Positions 22,599 to 34,740 of a DNA stretch of 64,000 nucleotides are shown here, piece by piece; the stretch's first letter is position 1, and each line of letters opens with the position of its first letter. Origin of the DNA: Platerodrilus igneus (Eukaryota > Arthropoda > Insecta > Coleoptera > Lycidae); contig JARFIW010001082.1 of the NCBI GenBank assembly GCA_036346225.1, positions 2,542,001-2,606,000 of the forward strand, read 5' to 3'. Below the pieces are notes generated by a model, which worked only from the letters and a program-made list of their open reading frames with translations, made no database searches and was not told where the DNA came from. A program made the translations under genes and the position numbers.

Positions 22599-22798
22599 AA
22601 ATATATACGTATATTAGGTTATTTAATTACACAAGGCAAGTTGATAAATACTAACGTATTATAAAAAATATAATGAAATAATAACTTAGGCTTCTATGCA
22701 TAAAAGCCTAAGTTGCTATTTCATCTTATTCACTATAATACGTTAGTATTTATCAGCTAATCTTGTGTAATTAAATTACCTAATATATGTATATATTA
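22599..22798. repeat. 200-bp palindromic repeat (MITE-like)
   Basis: AATATATACGTATATTAGGT at the left is mirrored by ACCTAATATATGTATATATT at the right. The arms remain complementary through TAATTACACAAG, AAATACTAACGTATTATA and ACTTAGGCTT to a centre near 22695. It is followed directly by a TA microsatellite. Confidence 0.8.
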
Positions 22799-22835
22799 TA
22801 ATTATATATATATACATAGAAAATTATATATGTGC

Positions 22836-22839
<4 letters not shown>

Positions 22840-22870
<31 letters not shown>
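22840..22870. repeat. (TA)n microsatellite
   Basis: About 15 uninterrupted TA units, next to the palindromic repeat. Confidence 0.95.
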
Positions 22871-22875
<5 letters not shown>

Positions 22876-24743
22876 AGCTATGATATCGCCGCACGCCGAT
22901 ATAATTAACGTTCAATTTCCTGCTGCCCGCCGCCGCTCTGTGTCTCTAAATAACTTCAACTTTAAATTTTAAATACAATTCTTTTTATATGCTTCGACTT
23001 GCTCAGCTCCACCCACACAGAGTTCACGACGGTACGATAACAAAGAAGTTTCTACCCCTCTTCCCCCTTTTCTCTAGCACTTGCCTACTTCAATGATATA
23101 AACAAAACTAACCAAAATTTGTTTAATGACCAAGAATAAATACACTTTACACTTTATAACTTTGATAATGTGATTCACTATTCAAAAATAAACCCCTGAA
23201 TCAAAGTAACAATATCAATTTGTTTGTCCCCAAATTGTAACTCTCTTAAATCAATTTAAAACCAGCAAAAATAACACTATTTACTACTGGGAATACCTTT
23301 GAACGTTCAATGACCTTTCCCTTTCGTTTTACGTAATTTTTAAAAAAATTTTGATGACCTTTTACATAAATATTTCAATATATGAAAAATGTAAGTGATC
23401 AAAATAAAATTAATGCCTTATGCTATTAAAAATTGTTCTTATTTCTGACCTGTGTTTTCCCTGCGTGTTTTCAATCCTTCGAACTGCTGCCGCGTGTGGT
23501 TGACCAGTACCCCTAGATTGTTTTCAGTTGAGTTCACTTGTTGATTTTGTAAGACAGCTTGGCCAAACACCCATTCAATGTTTAGAATAATACTCTGTTT
23601 ACTGCTCTGATGCAAATGTAGACCAATGCTTAGACGAATACTTAAATGACTATATAGTGATTTATTTAGTTGATTATCTGTTCGAGTATTTGGGTCTAAT
23701 CGAATATTTAGATTTAGTCAAACATTTAGAGCCGGTTCAAAGTCAAAGGCAAACTTCTATCGTATACTTGCATTAGTATTGTTATTTCAACAATTTTTCT
23801 ATCACAACTTTCACTAAAATTATAATTATTTAGTTTACTATTTTCATTTCGCGTGATATTCTAATTTGAACTAGCACAAAGCGTGCTTTGGTTGAAAAAC
23901 GACTCATTGTTTATCAAATTCGTGTCCCCGTGTTCCTCCTCTTCACCTGTATGATTGGTTTTGTGAGTTTATGTTGTTAATTGAGGCGTTGCACTTTGCC
24001 TTATCATGCAGGCCTTCGGAATTTGTATGAAGTTACCATCCAAATTCCCGTCGAAATGCTCAGTACATCACGTAGATATCTGGTTTTGTATAGTGTATTC
24101 CTCTGAATATAATACCTTTGTACCCTTTTCAAGTCACGTCCGCTTGTTTGTATAGCAAGTTATTCAAACTTTCCCTTTAGTTTATCACGTAGTCAAACGT
24201 CTGTTCTCTTGTTTTGTTTTCCTAATGTGTTGTATTTCATTCGAATTTTTTGATGTTTACAATTAAAAGATCACGTCGTCAAATTTTTATGATGACGTAA
24301 ATTGAATGCATTTATTCACTTCCTGCGTTTATGAAACTTTTTTTTAATGAAATTTTTTTATTACGAGTATGCATGCTTATTTCCTTACACTAATGCGTAT
24401 TTATTTTAATAAGATTCGTTTCATAATTTTCTTTTTTCAGATGCCCCTAATGCATATTTATTTTCGGTTTAATGCATACATTGTTGTTTTAAAATGAATT
24501 GTATGGCGTACAAGTTATTTATCTTACTAAATGTGATTTGTTTTTTGATGAATGAGCTTCTTTTCATTAATTAAAGTTAGTTGTGATTTATATACAGTGT
24601 GCTTGATATTAGCTTCTTGCTTGATTGGCGAATTGCGTGCCTTTTATGATAAAATTGTTTAGTTTTCTGGACTTTAGTGCTGTTTACATGGAGTGTATAA
24701 CACGTATGACTCAATAAACCCCTAAATATTCCTATTATCATAG

Positions 24744-24784
<41 letters not shown>

Positions 24785-25078
24785 CCTTATACTTGGTTCA
24801 CAGTAAGGTTTTTGCAATGCGTGAATGACTTGCCGTAGGTACTCTCGAAAAAGTTATTGAAATTCACTTATGATGCGTATACACTTTTTGATTGCAACTC
24901 AACTAACATCATAATGACGAAATAATAAAGGTTTTATATTTATATTGATAACAAATTTTGCTTATTCATAGACTGCGAAGAACACAAGTGTCATCAGCTT
25001 TTAAAATATCTAATGACGCGTTGATAATCAATCTAAATGTAGCATTTGCTTACTCTTAAATTTTTCAATCTAAGCTTG
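22871..25078. other. upstream non-coding DNA with a second (TA)n tract
   Basis: No coding frame was seen. A second (TA)n run occupies 24745-24780. Scattered slightly GC-richer patches (22880-22930, 23460-23530) show no motif I can name. Confidence 0.5.
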
Positions 25079-25315
25079 CCCTACTTAGAGTCCAAAGTAA
25101 TGCAGTTTTTACTGTTAACTAAGCAATTAGCAAAATTATGCAACTGTACTTGCTCCACCAGCAGTTTTGTAGACCTACTTTGAGTTCAAGGTAACGCTGT
25201 TTTTAGTCGGCTGTACTGCTGACTAAGTACTTAACAAAAGTATGCACTACCAGCAATTTTGCTGACATACTTTGAGTTCAAAGCAACGCACTTTTCTAGT
25301 CGATTGACCTACATT
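25079..25315. repeat. ~95-bp tandem repeat, 2.5 copies, just upstream of transporter exon 1
   Basis: The units begin CCTACTTAGAGTCCAAAGTA (25079), CTACTTTGAGTTCAAGGTAA (25175) and ATACTTTGAGTTCAAAGCAA (25266). They share internal blocks such as CTAAGTACTTAACAAAAGTATGCA. The array ends 85 bp before the chosen ATG and may overlap the promoter or 5' UTR. Confidence 0.75.
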
Positions 25316-25399
25316 CGGTACATAGTCACGTTATCCAAAAGTCGCATAGTTTTACTACTTATACCTTTTTCAAGAATTATTGTTAACCAGATAGTAATT

Positions 25400-25475
25400 A
25401 TGTGTTCTGTTATAGATGACTCTATAATACCAGAATCAACTAGCAGGAAGTTTCTGTACACAGCTGTATGCATAG
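25400..25475 (+). CDS. Tret1-like trehalose/sugar transporter, exon 1
   Basis: ATG at 25400 opens 25 codons (MCSVIDDSIIPESTSRKFLY, then TAVCI) plus the first base of a Gly codon. The exon ends at a consensus donor G|GTAAGT (25476). The peptide gives a short cytosolic N-terminus and the first half of membrane helix 1. The phase-1 junction with exon 2 (52698) creates FLYTAVCIGNLVALTAGISL, a textbook first helix of insect facilitative sugar transporters. The frame stays open upstream to an ATG at 25259. I prefer 25400 because the product then begins like its relatives, and because the upstream codons overlap the tandem repeat. The promoter is not identified. Confidence 0.75.
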
Positions 25476-25719
25476 GTAAGTACGTCTTGCTTTCATTTCT
25501 TGTTACAAATTACTGAACGACATGTAGATATTTTAGGACCGTATTCTTTAGCTAAAGATATTACTTTTTTTCTATAACCATAACGCCAAAGATCCTTAAT
25601 AGCAAAGATACGGGATGGAAAGGGTAACATGGGAAATTATTTTTATCATCTCCAAATTCTAACTACATTTTAATTTAATTTGATACTTTAAAGAAAGTTA
25701 AAAGTTAATTCCATCATCT

Positions 25720-26340
25720 TATTTTCTGGCTTTCCCTTTACAACAAATGCTGAAAATACCCGCCATTAGCCTGTACGTGTTCTTCTAATCTCCAAGTCAT
25801 TGGCCGTCGCACTCGCTCGAAAATACCTAGAGTGTTGTGATTTTTGTTGTAACTATTCATTATCCGTTAGCGTAATTCAATAAAGTTACTAAGTGGTTCA
25901 TTATTGTAGTCCAAACTTTTACATGTTCTCATAAATAGAAATACATTGCGTTGCATTCTTGGGATCTAGGCGGCCAAGGTACAAGACTGCTTCTCCAATC
26001 TATCGGTTTGGATAGGTCTGGTTTAAGAAGTTGCGAACAATTATGCGATAGTGAGGTGGAATACCATTGTGCATGAAAAATAAGTCATGCCGGATAGTCA
26101 AAGGGCACTTTCTAAAACATCAGGTAAACGCATTTTTAAAATCTCTAAATAGTTCTCTCCATTTAAAATGTGATGGAAAAAAATGAGTCTAGCAGATAAT
26201 TGCCTACTATTCATTTACTGAAAAAGTGTACGGATGCCTTTTTTGTGAGTTTTCATCACCCCAAACGTCGTGGTTATGGAAATTCATAATGCCACATATT
26301 GAAAATTTCACTTCATCGGTAAACAACGCGAGTTATGTTT
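25720..26340 (-). pseudogene. mariner-type transposase relic, heavily decayed
   Basis: Minus-strand frames read, in order, LFTDEVKF (first catalytic Asp), GIMNFHNHDVWGDEN, FFMHNGIPPHYRIIVRNFL (second catalytic position, Asp replaced by Asn), YPNRWIG, and a C-terminal trace (RASATANDLEIRRTR). This is the same transposase type as the 3.1-4.2 kb copy but much older. Stops and frameshifts occur every few tens of codons. No inverted repeats were found. Confidence 0.6.
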
Positions 26341-26394
26341 CCCCCTATTGAGATATGTATTATAAAATAGAATAATTAGGAAATTATTAGAAAG

Positions 26395-26935
26395 TGTTAA
26401 GAAAACGCTAAGTGAAGTGCAACAAAGTAACACAAGGACAATTTATAAAGTTTATTAACAGTTCATGAGAACGGATGCGGTACTTTGTATCCGAGACAAT
26501 AGTGACACTGCAGATGGCAGGTCACAGACGGTCAAGATACCGTGATTACTTAGAAATTAAGATTACAACATTGTAATTATGAATAGTATTAAGAATAATC
26601 AGACATAAGATTTACAAGTTCCCACAGCCATGTGAGGGGGTAGGGACATTATAAAAGCCCGGGAGCTCAAGGACCCGGCAGTCAGTCAAAGTATTCAGCT
26701 TTAATATTGCAAGTGCTTAGGCTACTCAAAATAGTACATTTAATAGTTATTTTCGAACTTAGAGTAATTTAAATCAAGTTTTGTAAAATTCCATAATTAA
26801 TGTCTGTTTAAAATAAATTTGTTAAGAAGTTTGGAACTGGTTTTTAAAAAGACAGCTCCCAAGGCCCGAACCTTAACTCACGTTAGTGTGAAATACTGAA
26901 TCTGAACACACTTGTTTAAACATCAACAACAGAAC
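26395..26935 (+). promoter_or_regulatory. possible solo LTR: TATA box, initiator, polyA signal in LTR spacing
   Basis: TATAAAA at 26650-26656, within a GC-rich island (GCCCGGGAGC), is followed 30 bp downstream by CAGTCAGTC (a typical arthropod initiator) and by AATAAA at 26812. That U3-R-U5 layout suits a retrotransposon LTR. No second copy lies in the window, so the ends and the element type are uncertain. It lies between the mariner relic and the hAT relic in the intron. Confidence 0.4.
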
Positions 26936-26947
26936 TGCATTCTTCAT

Positions 26948-28340
26948 GGAAAATCGGCTTTGTAAAAGGTCTTGTATCCTTTTGAAAATTAATTGATTGT
27001 GTGAAATTTTGTGGCGTATTTGAATTGGAACTACGGGAACATAATGAGACTGAAGGGTCCAATAACCCTGGTATTCTTCGGGGGGTTAATTAATTTAGTT
27101 GGATCAGTTGATGGTATGAGGAAGCATCTAGAGAATGCGACGGTTTTTAAGGGTACATCCAAAACTGTTCAAAATGAACTTCTAGATTGCATTTTGGATG
27201 TACGTAGAGAAGGAATATCAAAGCAAATAAATAAAGCAAATTATTTAGCAGTGATGGTTGATGAAACTACGGACGTGCCTACAATTCAACATATGGTTAT
27301 AGTTTATCGATATGAATTTAATGGATCTTCTGTTGAGCGTTTTTGGGGCTTTCTCAATCCAGAAGCACAAGATGCCGTAACATTAAGCAAGGTACTACTA
27401 TCGGAGTTAGAGGTTCATTTACGCGATAAAAAAGAAAAATTAATTGGACAGTGTTACGATGGAGCAGCAGTTGTGGGTGATGGTTCAAGCGGGGTTCAAT
27501 GCGGAATCAAAGAAGTTTATCCAAGAGCACATTCTATTCACTGTTACGCTCATCAATTCAATTTAATTTTACAAAATGCCTCTTCTGTAAATAGTTCCGC
27601 TAGAATTTTTTTTCAAACCTTACGGGCTTTCCAGCGTTTTTTTCCAGATCCACACAAAGAACGAAATTTTTGGTCGCAATATGCAACAAAAGATTACCGT
27701 CACTTGATGCAACAGGTTGGGTACATAATACTAGATTACTTCAATCTCTTCATACGAACAAAAATGGCATAATAGAATGTTTGGAAGTAATTCAATATTC
27801 AGAACATGTGGATGACAAAACTAGAAGGGTATGTTATGGACTACTGGCATGTTTAAGCGACGGCGAATTTTTGTTTTGGCTTGATTTCTACAGTTAAATA
27901 ATGCCTCATGCGGATATTACATTTAAAAAACTTCAGCAAAAAAAGATTGATCCGATTAAATTAAAAGAGTATGTTGCAGAATTTTTAAATGGTATCCAAG
28001 GTGTTCGAGATAACAACACATATATTACTAGCACATCTTGTGAATCAGTTTCTAAGAATAAGAGACGCAAGGTATCTAATATAGAGGCGGATGCTGAAGA
28101 AATATGTTACACAATAATGGGTCATATAAAAGCCCGATTTTCATATTCCGATCACCTAATTGCAGCAACAGTCCTGGAGCCAGATTTTTTCCCACAATAT
28201 CAAGAATTCTTTCCTATAGAGCAGCTTGCAGCCTTCGTACAGGCGTACTCATTTTTAAATAAAAACATGTTACAGACTGAATTAGAGGTACTGTATACCC
28301 GTTAGGATTTGCGGAAAGCTACTAGAGCTGGACCATTGTT
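26948..28340 (+). pseudogene. hAT transposase relic (ZMYM1-like, DUF4371 type)
   Basis: The main frame (27011-27772) carries family landmarks: NELLDCILDVRREGISKQI, YLAVMVDETTDV, ERFWGFL, LIGQCYDGAAVV, GVQCGIKEVYPRAHSIHCYA and the LRAFQRFFPDP block. The upstream continuation (VKFCGVFELELREHNETEGS, 27000-27060) is in another frame, so there is a frameshift near 27085. Further shifts near 27750 and a stop at 27898 separate the later pieces (27670-27897, 27901-28305). The product would be a DDE transposase in which DETTDV holds a catalytic Asp. The C-terminal dimerisation region and terminal repeats were not found. Confidence 0.75.
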
Positions 28341-29214
28341 GCAGTTTGTGACGCTGCGGTAATGATGTTAGGCGTCAAGTTATTGTGGGGCGTCAAGCTA
28401 TAACGTTCCGTAACAATAATAATACTATTGTTTTTATTTTACACTGGACACACAGTGAGTAGTTACATTTCAAGTGTCCCCAAGCTAGTCAAGAGCCGTT
28501 GGTCTCTCGGGGTTAAAAGTGTTGATGGAAACAATATATTACTGGGCGCCAGGGTGATTAGCCCCCTGAAACGCAACTAAACCTTTGGCTTTCAACCACC
28601 CAATTAAACCAACCAACCAATGTCTTATTATGTTTACTCGTGTAAAACCTCCCTCGATTTATTTATAACTCGCATACAAATAAATTATAGGAACACATCA
28701 ATCCTTCACCAGAATTTTGTATATTATCAATAATTAAATAGTTCAATGTTTCTATGTGCAAGTACAGAATCCCAAAATGTAGTCATACGTTCATATTTCA
28801 AGCAAAATTTATTATAAGAACACAATACTTCAGGGATTACCTGTTTACCAAAGACTGAAGACAGAACGGTTTCACTTTCCGTCTCTGGAGTTTACCTGGA
28901 AGCAAAAAAATACAACAAAATAATATATCGTAAGTTTCCAGTAAGTGCACTATGGATAACTAATATTTGCAACGTTGGTAACACCTCGACTCAGCAATTA
29001 ATTAATTGAGTTTACTTTTCATCCACGCCCAGTCTCATTGCTCGCACTTGGGATGATTCCCAGACTAAGCCGTGAATATCGTGAAATTTGTGAGTCTATT
29101 GGAAGTGATAACATTAAAAATAAAATCATGTCAAATAATAAAAATATACGTCGCGTCACTAACTTCAAAATGTTTTGTATTAATGCGCCCGACTCACCCC
29201 AAAAATTGTTTCAC
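28341..29214. other. leader side of the gypsy relic, probable 5' LTR remnant
   Basis: No gene. The last ~250 bp before 29214 may be LTR: it contains AATAAAATC near 29129 and ends TTTCA just before a primer-binding-site-like TGGCGCCC. The LTR's left border is not identifiable because no intact 3' copy exists. Confidence 0.35.
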
Positions 29215-29434
29215 TGGCGCCCATACGTGTTGGCCATCGTTTGATAAACTAAAAATAGTTTGGTTAAAATTTTCATAGTACTCATATCGTGTCTGGAACC
29301 TCAAAATTTTAATCGTTAGTTGTTCAAATGTTGCAACAAGCATACATTTGCATTAAAATAAAGTTTTCATTACTTCAACGTTGAGTTGGTTAAGAAGTAC
29401 AATATTTTCAGGTTGTTATTACAAATTTTTTGAA

Positions 29435-30755
29435 ATGGCAGAAGCATTTCAGATTGTTTATTTCTCAATGAAGAACTGGAATATGAACTGAAAATTCGTG
29501 GAATAGGCCAGTTGTTAGCGAAAGAAGTAGGAAAACCTGATTGTTTAGTTGATTTGTCGGTATACAAAGTTGAATTTGAGGAAGAGTGTAATGAAATAAA
29601 TGTATCATAGATTCAGTAAGACGTTTGGTGTTAGAATTTGAAGGTGATTCTAGAGATTTTATTTTTAAAAGAGCACTTTCAAGGCTTGTTCATGTATCAG
29701 GTCGTGTTAAACGAATGAGACTTTCGTCTGAAAAATTGAAGGAGGCAGAACTATTCAAAAAGGAAATATTAACAACTATTCTTATTGTTGAAACAGAATT
29801 ATATGAGAAAGTGAAACCAAGTACAAATTCAAGCAGTCCAGGCGATGTAAGTCACACAACTCCGTCAGTAGTAGCTGCACCTGTGCATGCTTTTTCATAT
29901 CTTTCACTACCGACCACTATTGGCTCTTGGTCAGTTAAATTTTCAAGAGATCCCAAGCAGTTGCATTTCTTTTTAGATAGGATAAAGGAGTTAGCTCAAT
30001 CGCGTAAAGTGTCGAATAAAGATTTGTTTGAGTCGTCTGACGAGTTGTTTGTTGGAAATGCTTTGGTCTAGTTTAGGAGCGTTAAAGATTCCTTAAAGGA
30101 TTGGGAATCCCTTGTAAATCGTTTGAAAGAAGATTTCTTACCAGCTTATTCAGAGAACGAGATTTGGGAGACAATAAAGAATCGTCGTCAAAAGAAGGAT
30201 GAACCGATCGTTTTATTTGTAGCGCATGTAGAAAGCTTATTTAGTAGATTGCCCAAGACTCCAGCGGAGATTACAAAAGTTAGGATACTTAGAAAAAATG
30301 TATTACCGGAATTCATATCGCAACTTACTCTTTCTGATATAGAGGACATACCTACGCTAATAAAACTATGTAAGAAATTGGAGGAGGTCATGTTGTTAAG
30401 ACAAAATCAGTTATTGTTCAGCCAAGTAATTCAGCTAAATTTTATAGTTATGTCAAAGCGCCGGTAAAGAATAAATATCCTGTTTATGTGAAAGATTCTT
30501 GTACATCAGAAGGTCGTGTTGATAATCAGAAAACGTAATACTCCACAAGTTCAGATTATAGGTAATGATAAAATTCCAGCACCTACAACTACTAGTTCTA
30601 CGGGTCCAGCAAAAAATATTACAGAATGTTGGAATTGTTCGCGGTACGGTCATTCATTTGGGTATTGCAGGTCTCCTAAAAGAATTTTTGTTTCGGTTGT
30701 GGTCATAGAAGAGTTACGCGTGATAAGTGTTCATCGTATTCAAAAAAATGAGTGA
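29435..30755 (+). pseudogene. gypsy gag, frameshifted and with a nonsense codon
   Basis: ATG at 29435 starts MAEAF. The next frame gives LEYELKIRGIGQLLAKEVGK, as at the start of many insect gypsy gags. A long frame (29625-30061) follows, then TAG at 30069-30071 exactly where relatives have Trp (GNALV-stop-FRSVKDSL). The capsid-like part KEDFLPAYSENEIWETIKNR (30123-30467) and, after another shift, a CCHC zinc knuckle (CWNCSRYGHSFGYC, near 30627-30668) complete it. It encoded the structural, RNA-packaging protein of the element. Confidence 0.7.
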
Positions 30756-30945
30756 AGAGATGGATGCTGCGCGGCCGACATTCCATTCCTTCTCAAAAGG
30801 CAGCAATTATGTTTTGTGAACAGAGGAATTATTTTTGTAAAAAAGAGTGGTCATAATGGCTAAATACAGTAAAAAAATTTTGTCATACTAATTCACAGCC
30901 AAAAACTGATTCATTATTTATTGAAAAATCTGGTGATAATCGACC

Positions 30946-31618
30946 ATACGGGATGGTTAAATTGTTTGACATTGATGTTACTGGTCTTTAATTGATAAGT
31001 TAAAGTTAAAAATTTTTTAAATCGCAGAAAAAATGTATATTTACGGAAAATAGAACTTTGAAACCAGTTGAAAGTATGGCAGATTTGCCAATTTCTATAG
31101 CAAATCAATGTTGTGTTCTTAGTACTTTGGTTGTGTCGTTTTTTGCCACATGCATTCATATTCGGTAGTGATTTTGCAAAGCTGTTTGGATTGATAGCTG
31201 ATTTTAGGAATAGTTCGTGGCATGTGCAAGTCGATTGTAAAAGTATTATTCCGTATGTGGGTCCATCATCAGTGCCCCTAAAATATAGTGACTGTTTACT
31301 CAATCTAGATGATTTGTCTGTTGATCAGCGGTCAGAAGCACAACCTGCCATTGATTCATTTCAGGAAATTTCTAGTGTCGATAAATTGGGACGTACAAAT
31401 ATGATTGAGATGGATATCGATACAGGCGAAGCAAAATCCTCCAGGAAAAGACCTTATGTTATGTCTCCCTATATTAGTAAAGAGTTGGATAAAGAGTTAG
31501 ATGAAATAATTCGTTTAAAAGTTGTGGAACCGTGTCAGAGTACGTGGAATTCACCCGTATTGCTAGTTAAGAAGAAGGATAGTAAAGAATATAGATTTTG
31601 CTTTGACGGTAGAGCTGT
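30946..31618 (+). pseudogene. gypsy protease/RT first half
   Basis: RPYGMVKLFDIDVTGL at 30946 marks the start of a retropepsin-like domain, but the DSG/DTG catalytic loop right after it is destroyed by stops. The 31113-31652 frame contains FIFGSDFAKLFGLIADF (end of protease), then the RT entry (VMSPYISKELDKELDEII, VVEPCQSTWNSPVLLVKKKD and YRFCFDGRA). The reading is cut right after this by the 31620-33605 insert. Confidence 0.65.
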
Positions 31619-31619
31619 A

Positions 31620-33605
31620 ACAAAAAATTATTCCCTCGCGAATATCAGATAGCAAATTGGACCACCATATACCATAAACTCTTACCTGATATCACAAGGT
31701 CGAGAATTTCTTATTAATGAAGGAAGCCCAAGGTAAAGTTGGATGGAAAACGACTTGAGGAAAAGAAAAACTCTTTAGAGATAAACGGTTAGTAGAGTGT
31801 TAGCTCTGAGTAGATCATGAGCTTGAGTCATGGGTTGTCAAATGACCAAAAATATAGAAAAAGAGCGCCACCGTATTTTTCAATACAACAACATACGAAG
31901 ATACATGTATTTGTATTAGGGGAATGCGGAAACCTGAAGCCTACACCGCTTATGTAGCCACAAAACCTAAATATCAACCTTGCAAAGCACTTACCAAAAT
32001 ATCAATTGCCAGATGTATTACAGATGTCTCTCCATAACCTGTGAATAAACAAATGCACAACATGGACACCGTTTGTGTCCTTAAGCATATTCACCAGAAA
32101 ATAATATATATTTAAGTTCCAAAAATATATACACTAAGGTATTTGTTATCATAAGATAGAAAAAATCTTTAGCTTATTAAGAACCAATAAATTTCCCTTG
32201 AATTTTTAATAATAAAAGAATTAGGTAAAAATAAATTATATTAAATTAAATTGATTTAGCTTGTTTCAACATTAATATTTTCAACAAAAATTTATATAAA
32301 AGGAAACTAGTATTGTTCAGTCTTCAAAATAAACACAAACATCTTTAAATTCAATACTTCTACGTAAGTTTACTGTAAGGTATATGCATTCTTAATTTAA
32401 ATTTCAAATTTTAATTATAGTCATCAGTAGTACTACGGTCGACTTTACAAGTGAGGAACTAGATTATTTTACGTCTTATAAAAATATATCGTTCAAACAA
32501 AGAATAAGCTTTACTTTATATCCTACAAAAAAAAATTCGTCATGTTCTTTAAAATTAAATTGCATGACCTCAAAATAACCAAAGATATTTTTAATGTAAC
32601 GCAAAATAACATGTGGTAATTATGTTGAATTACTAGATATTTTCGACATCATATGTCAATAACAATTTTTTTATTGAAGCCATAACTGTCTGCTTGTGAA
32701 ACAAATATGATAGGCAAACTACGTAGCCATCTTTAAAATTTTGTAAAGTTACGAAAATAGAACGGGATCTTTTTTACTAAATGAATTCTAAAATAACTAA
32801 ATTAAAGTAAAATTTCAACCTTCGATCCTACGTAAACCATTTAAATAAATACAACTTAAATTAAAGGTTAAATGTCACTCACGTGCTGAAGTACAGTTCA
32901 ATCTAAAAATACTTGAACGTTTAAACCAGAACCAAATAACACCAGATGCCGACAATTTCATGTACATCTGCGATGCACGCAATATGAAAACATACCATTA
33001 TGCTGTATTTTACGTTGGAATTTTCAGAAAGCTTCAGAATAAAACATCATCCAACCAAATAAAATCTCCGTTAAGTATGTCCAATTATTTTCTTGTTTTG
33101 TAAATTTCAAACTAAATATTGATTTCAGTGGTATTGCACTACGAAAAACGAATTGATAAATTTTATCTAATTAATTATACCAACTGTTTTAATGATGGGA
33201 ACTTCAATCTTCTTCGATCTACAGGAATCAACTAACTTTGCTGATGGTGGAATACAGAATAAAACCATCACCAAAAGCTGTCAGGAACCACATTCAGACA
33301 CGAAGGTTTTCGCTAATCAGCTTCTTTTACGAACTCTATTCCAGGCCACGTGTCTGAGCATATTGACTTTTCTATGCTCCGAAGAACTGCTTACTTCTTC
33401 AAGCGCTAAACGAAAAGTGAAACGAAATGACAGACAAACGACTAGGATTGTAGAAACTTAGACATCAAAAGTGAAGGAGCGCATAATCCATTATATACTT
33501 TATAAATTATTTTGAGTGATCAGACAATTTTAAATTATATTTTTATCTTATTGAAACATGATATTAGATTAATAAGGAAAGTGTAAATGAGTAAAAAAAA
33601 TACGT
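31620..33605. mobile_element. unidentified interspersed repeat inserted in the gypsy RT
   Basis: Insertion splits RT motif FDGRA from its continuation RALNDVTVHDSYPLPNI at 33606. The junctions show short inverted CTGTAAC/GTTACAG. Positions ~31660-33060 have a diverged second copy at ~60280-61570. Shared stretches include GAGCTTGAGTCA, GCGCCACC, AATGCGGAAACCT and GTAGTACTACG. No protein family was recognised; the 89-codon frame at 33192-33461 lies outside the shared part and has no motif. Confidence 0.6.
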
Positions 33606-34740
33606 TACAGGGCATTAAACGATGTTACAGTTCATGACAGCTACCCTCTTCCTAATATAGGCAGAATCCTTGGGATGTTGCGTAACGCGAATTATATTAC
33701 CAGTCTTGATTTGCGTAAGTTGTTTTGGTAAGTCCCCCTTAGTCGAAGGATAAAATAGCATTTAGTGTTATTTCGCGAGGGCAATATAGGTTTATAACGA
33801 TGCCGTTTAGTTTAAAAAATGCTACGTAGACTCAGCAGCGGTTGATCGATGCAATTTTTTGTCCGAAATTCGAACCGTACGTATTCTGTTATCTGAACCA
33901 TATAATTCTACGTTCATCGACGTTTGAAGAGCATTTAAAATTATTGTACGAAGTTAAGGAGCGCATTAGAGAGGCAAATTTAACTTTAAATTTAGATAAG
34001 TGCGAATTTTTCAAAAAATCACTCACATTTCTTGGCTACATAGTAGGGTCGAACCGATCCAGATACAGTGTCAGCTATGGTCAATTTTCCACGCCCAAAG
34101 ACGACCTCAGAAGTCAAAAGGTTTCTCGGTATGTGTATTTTGGTACCGTCGCTTCATTAAGGATTTTTCATCTTTAGTTTCGCCAATCAATGATCTCGTT
34201 AAGAGAAGAAAAAATGGTCAAGTCATTTTTGGACTCTGAAGCAGAGCGGTCATTTGTGTCGATTAAGGAAGCTTTAGTGTCCGCACCACTCCTGGCGCAG
34301 CCGGATTATTCCGCCCCCTTTGCTATAGAATGTGATGCCAGTAATACAGGTTTCGGTGCTCTGTTAATACAGAATATTAGTGGAGAAAAACGTGTTATAT
34401 CATATGCCAGCAAAACCCTTAGTCGCGTTGAGCGAAATTATTCAACGACAAAAAAAGAGTGTCTCGCGATGATTTTTACCATTGAAAAGTTTCGCCCATG
34501 GGTCGAAGGTGTTCGCTTCACAGTCGTTACAGACCACCTTTCGTTGCTCTGGTTAAGTAATTTGCAGAACCCGACAGGAATACTTGCTAGGTGGGCTGTA
34601 AGGTTGAGACAATTGATTTGGCACACAGGAATGGAAAATTTAATGTAGTTCCTGACTGTCTTAGTCGTGCAATTCTGGAGGACAATCATGTTGTAAATTT
34701 AATAGAGGTCAACCTAGATCATTTAGAAAATTGGTATGTG
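33606..34740 (+). pseudogene. gypsy RT second half and RNase H, RT active site lost
   Basis: The RT resumes with YPLPNIGRILGMLRNANYIT and SLDLRK. The active-site box, normally Y-x-D-D, reads YLNHIIL at ~33892, so both catalytic Asp are replaced. NLDKCEFFKKSLTFLGYIVG follows. After frameshifts, the RNase H frame (34190-34648) retains AIECDASNTGFGALL, RNYSTTKKECLA and VVTDHLSLLWL, i.e. the Asp-Glu-Asp catalytic set. It ends with PDCLSRAIL before the element is truncated. Confidence 0.75.
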
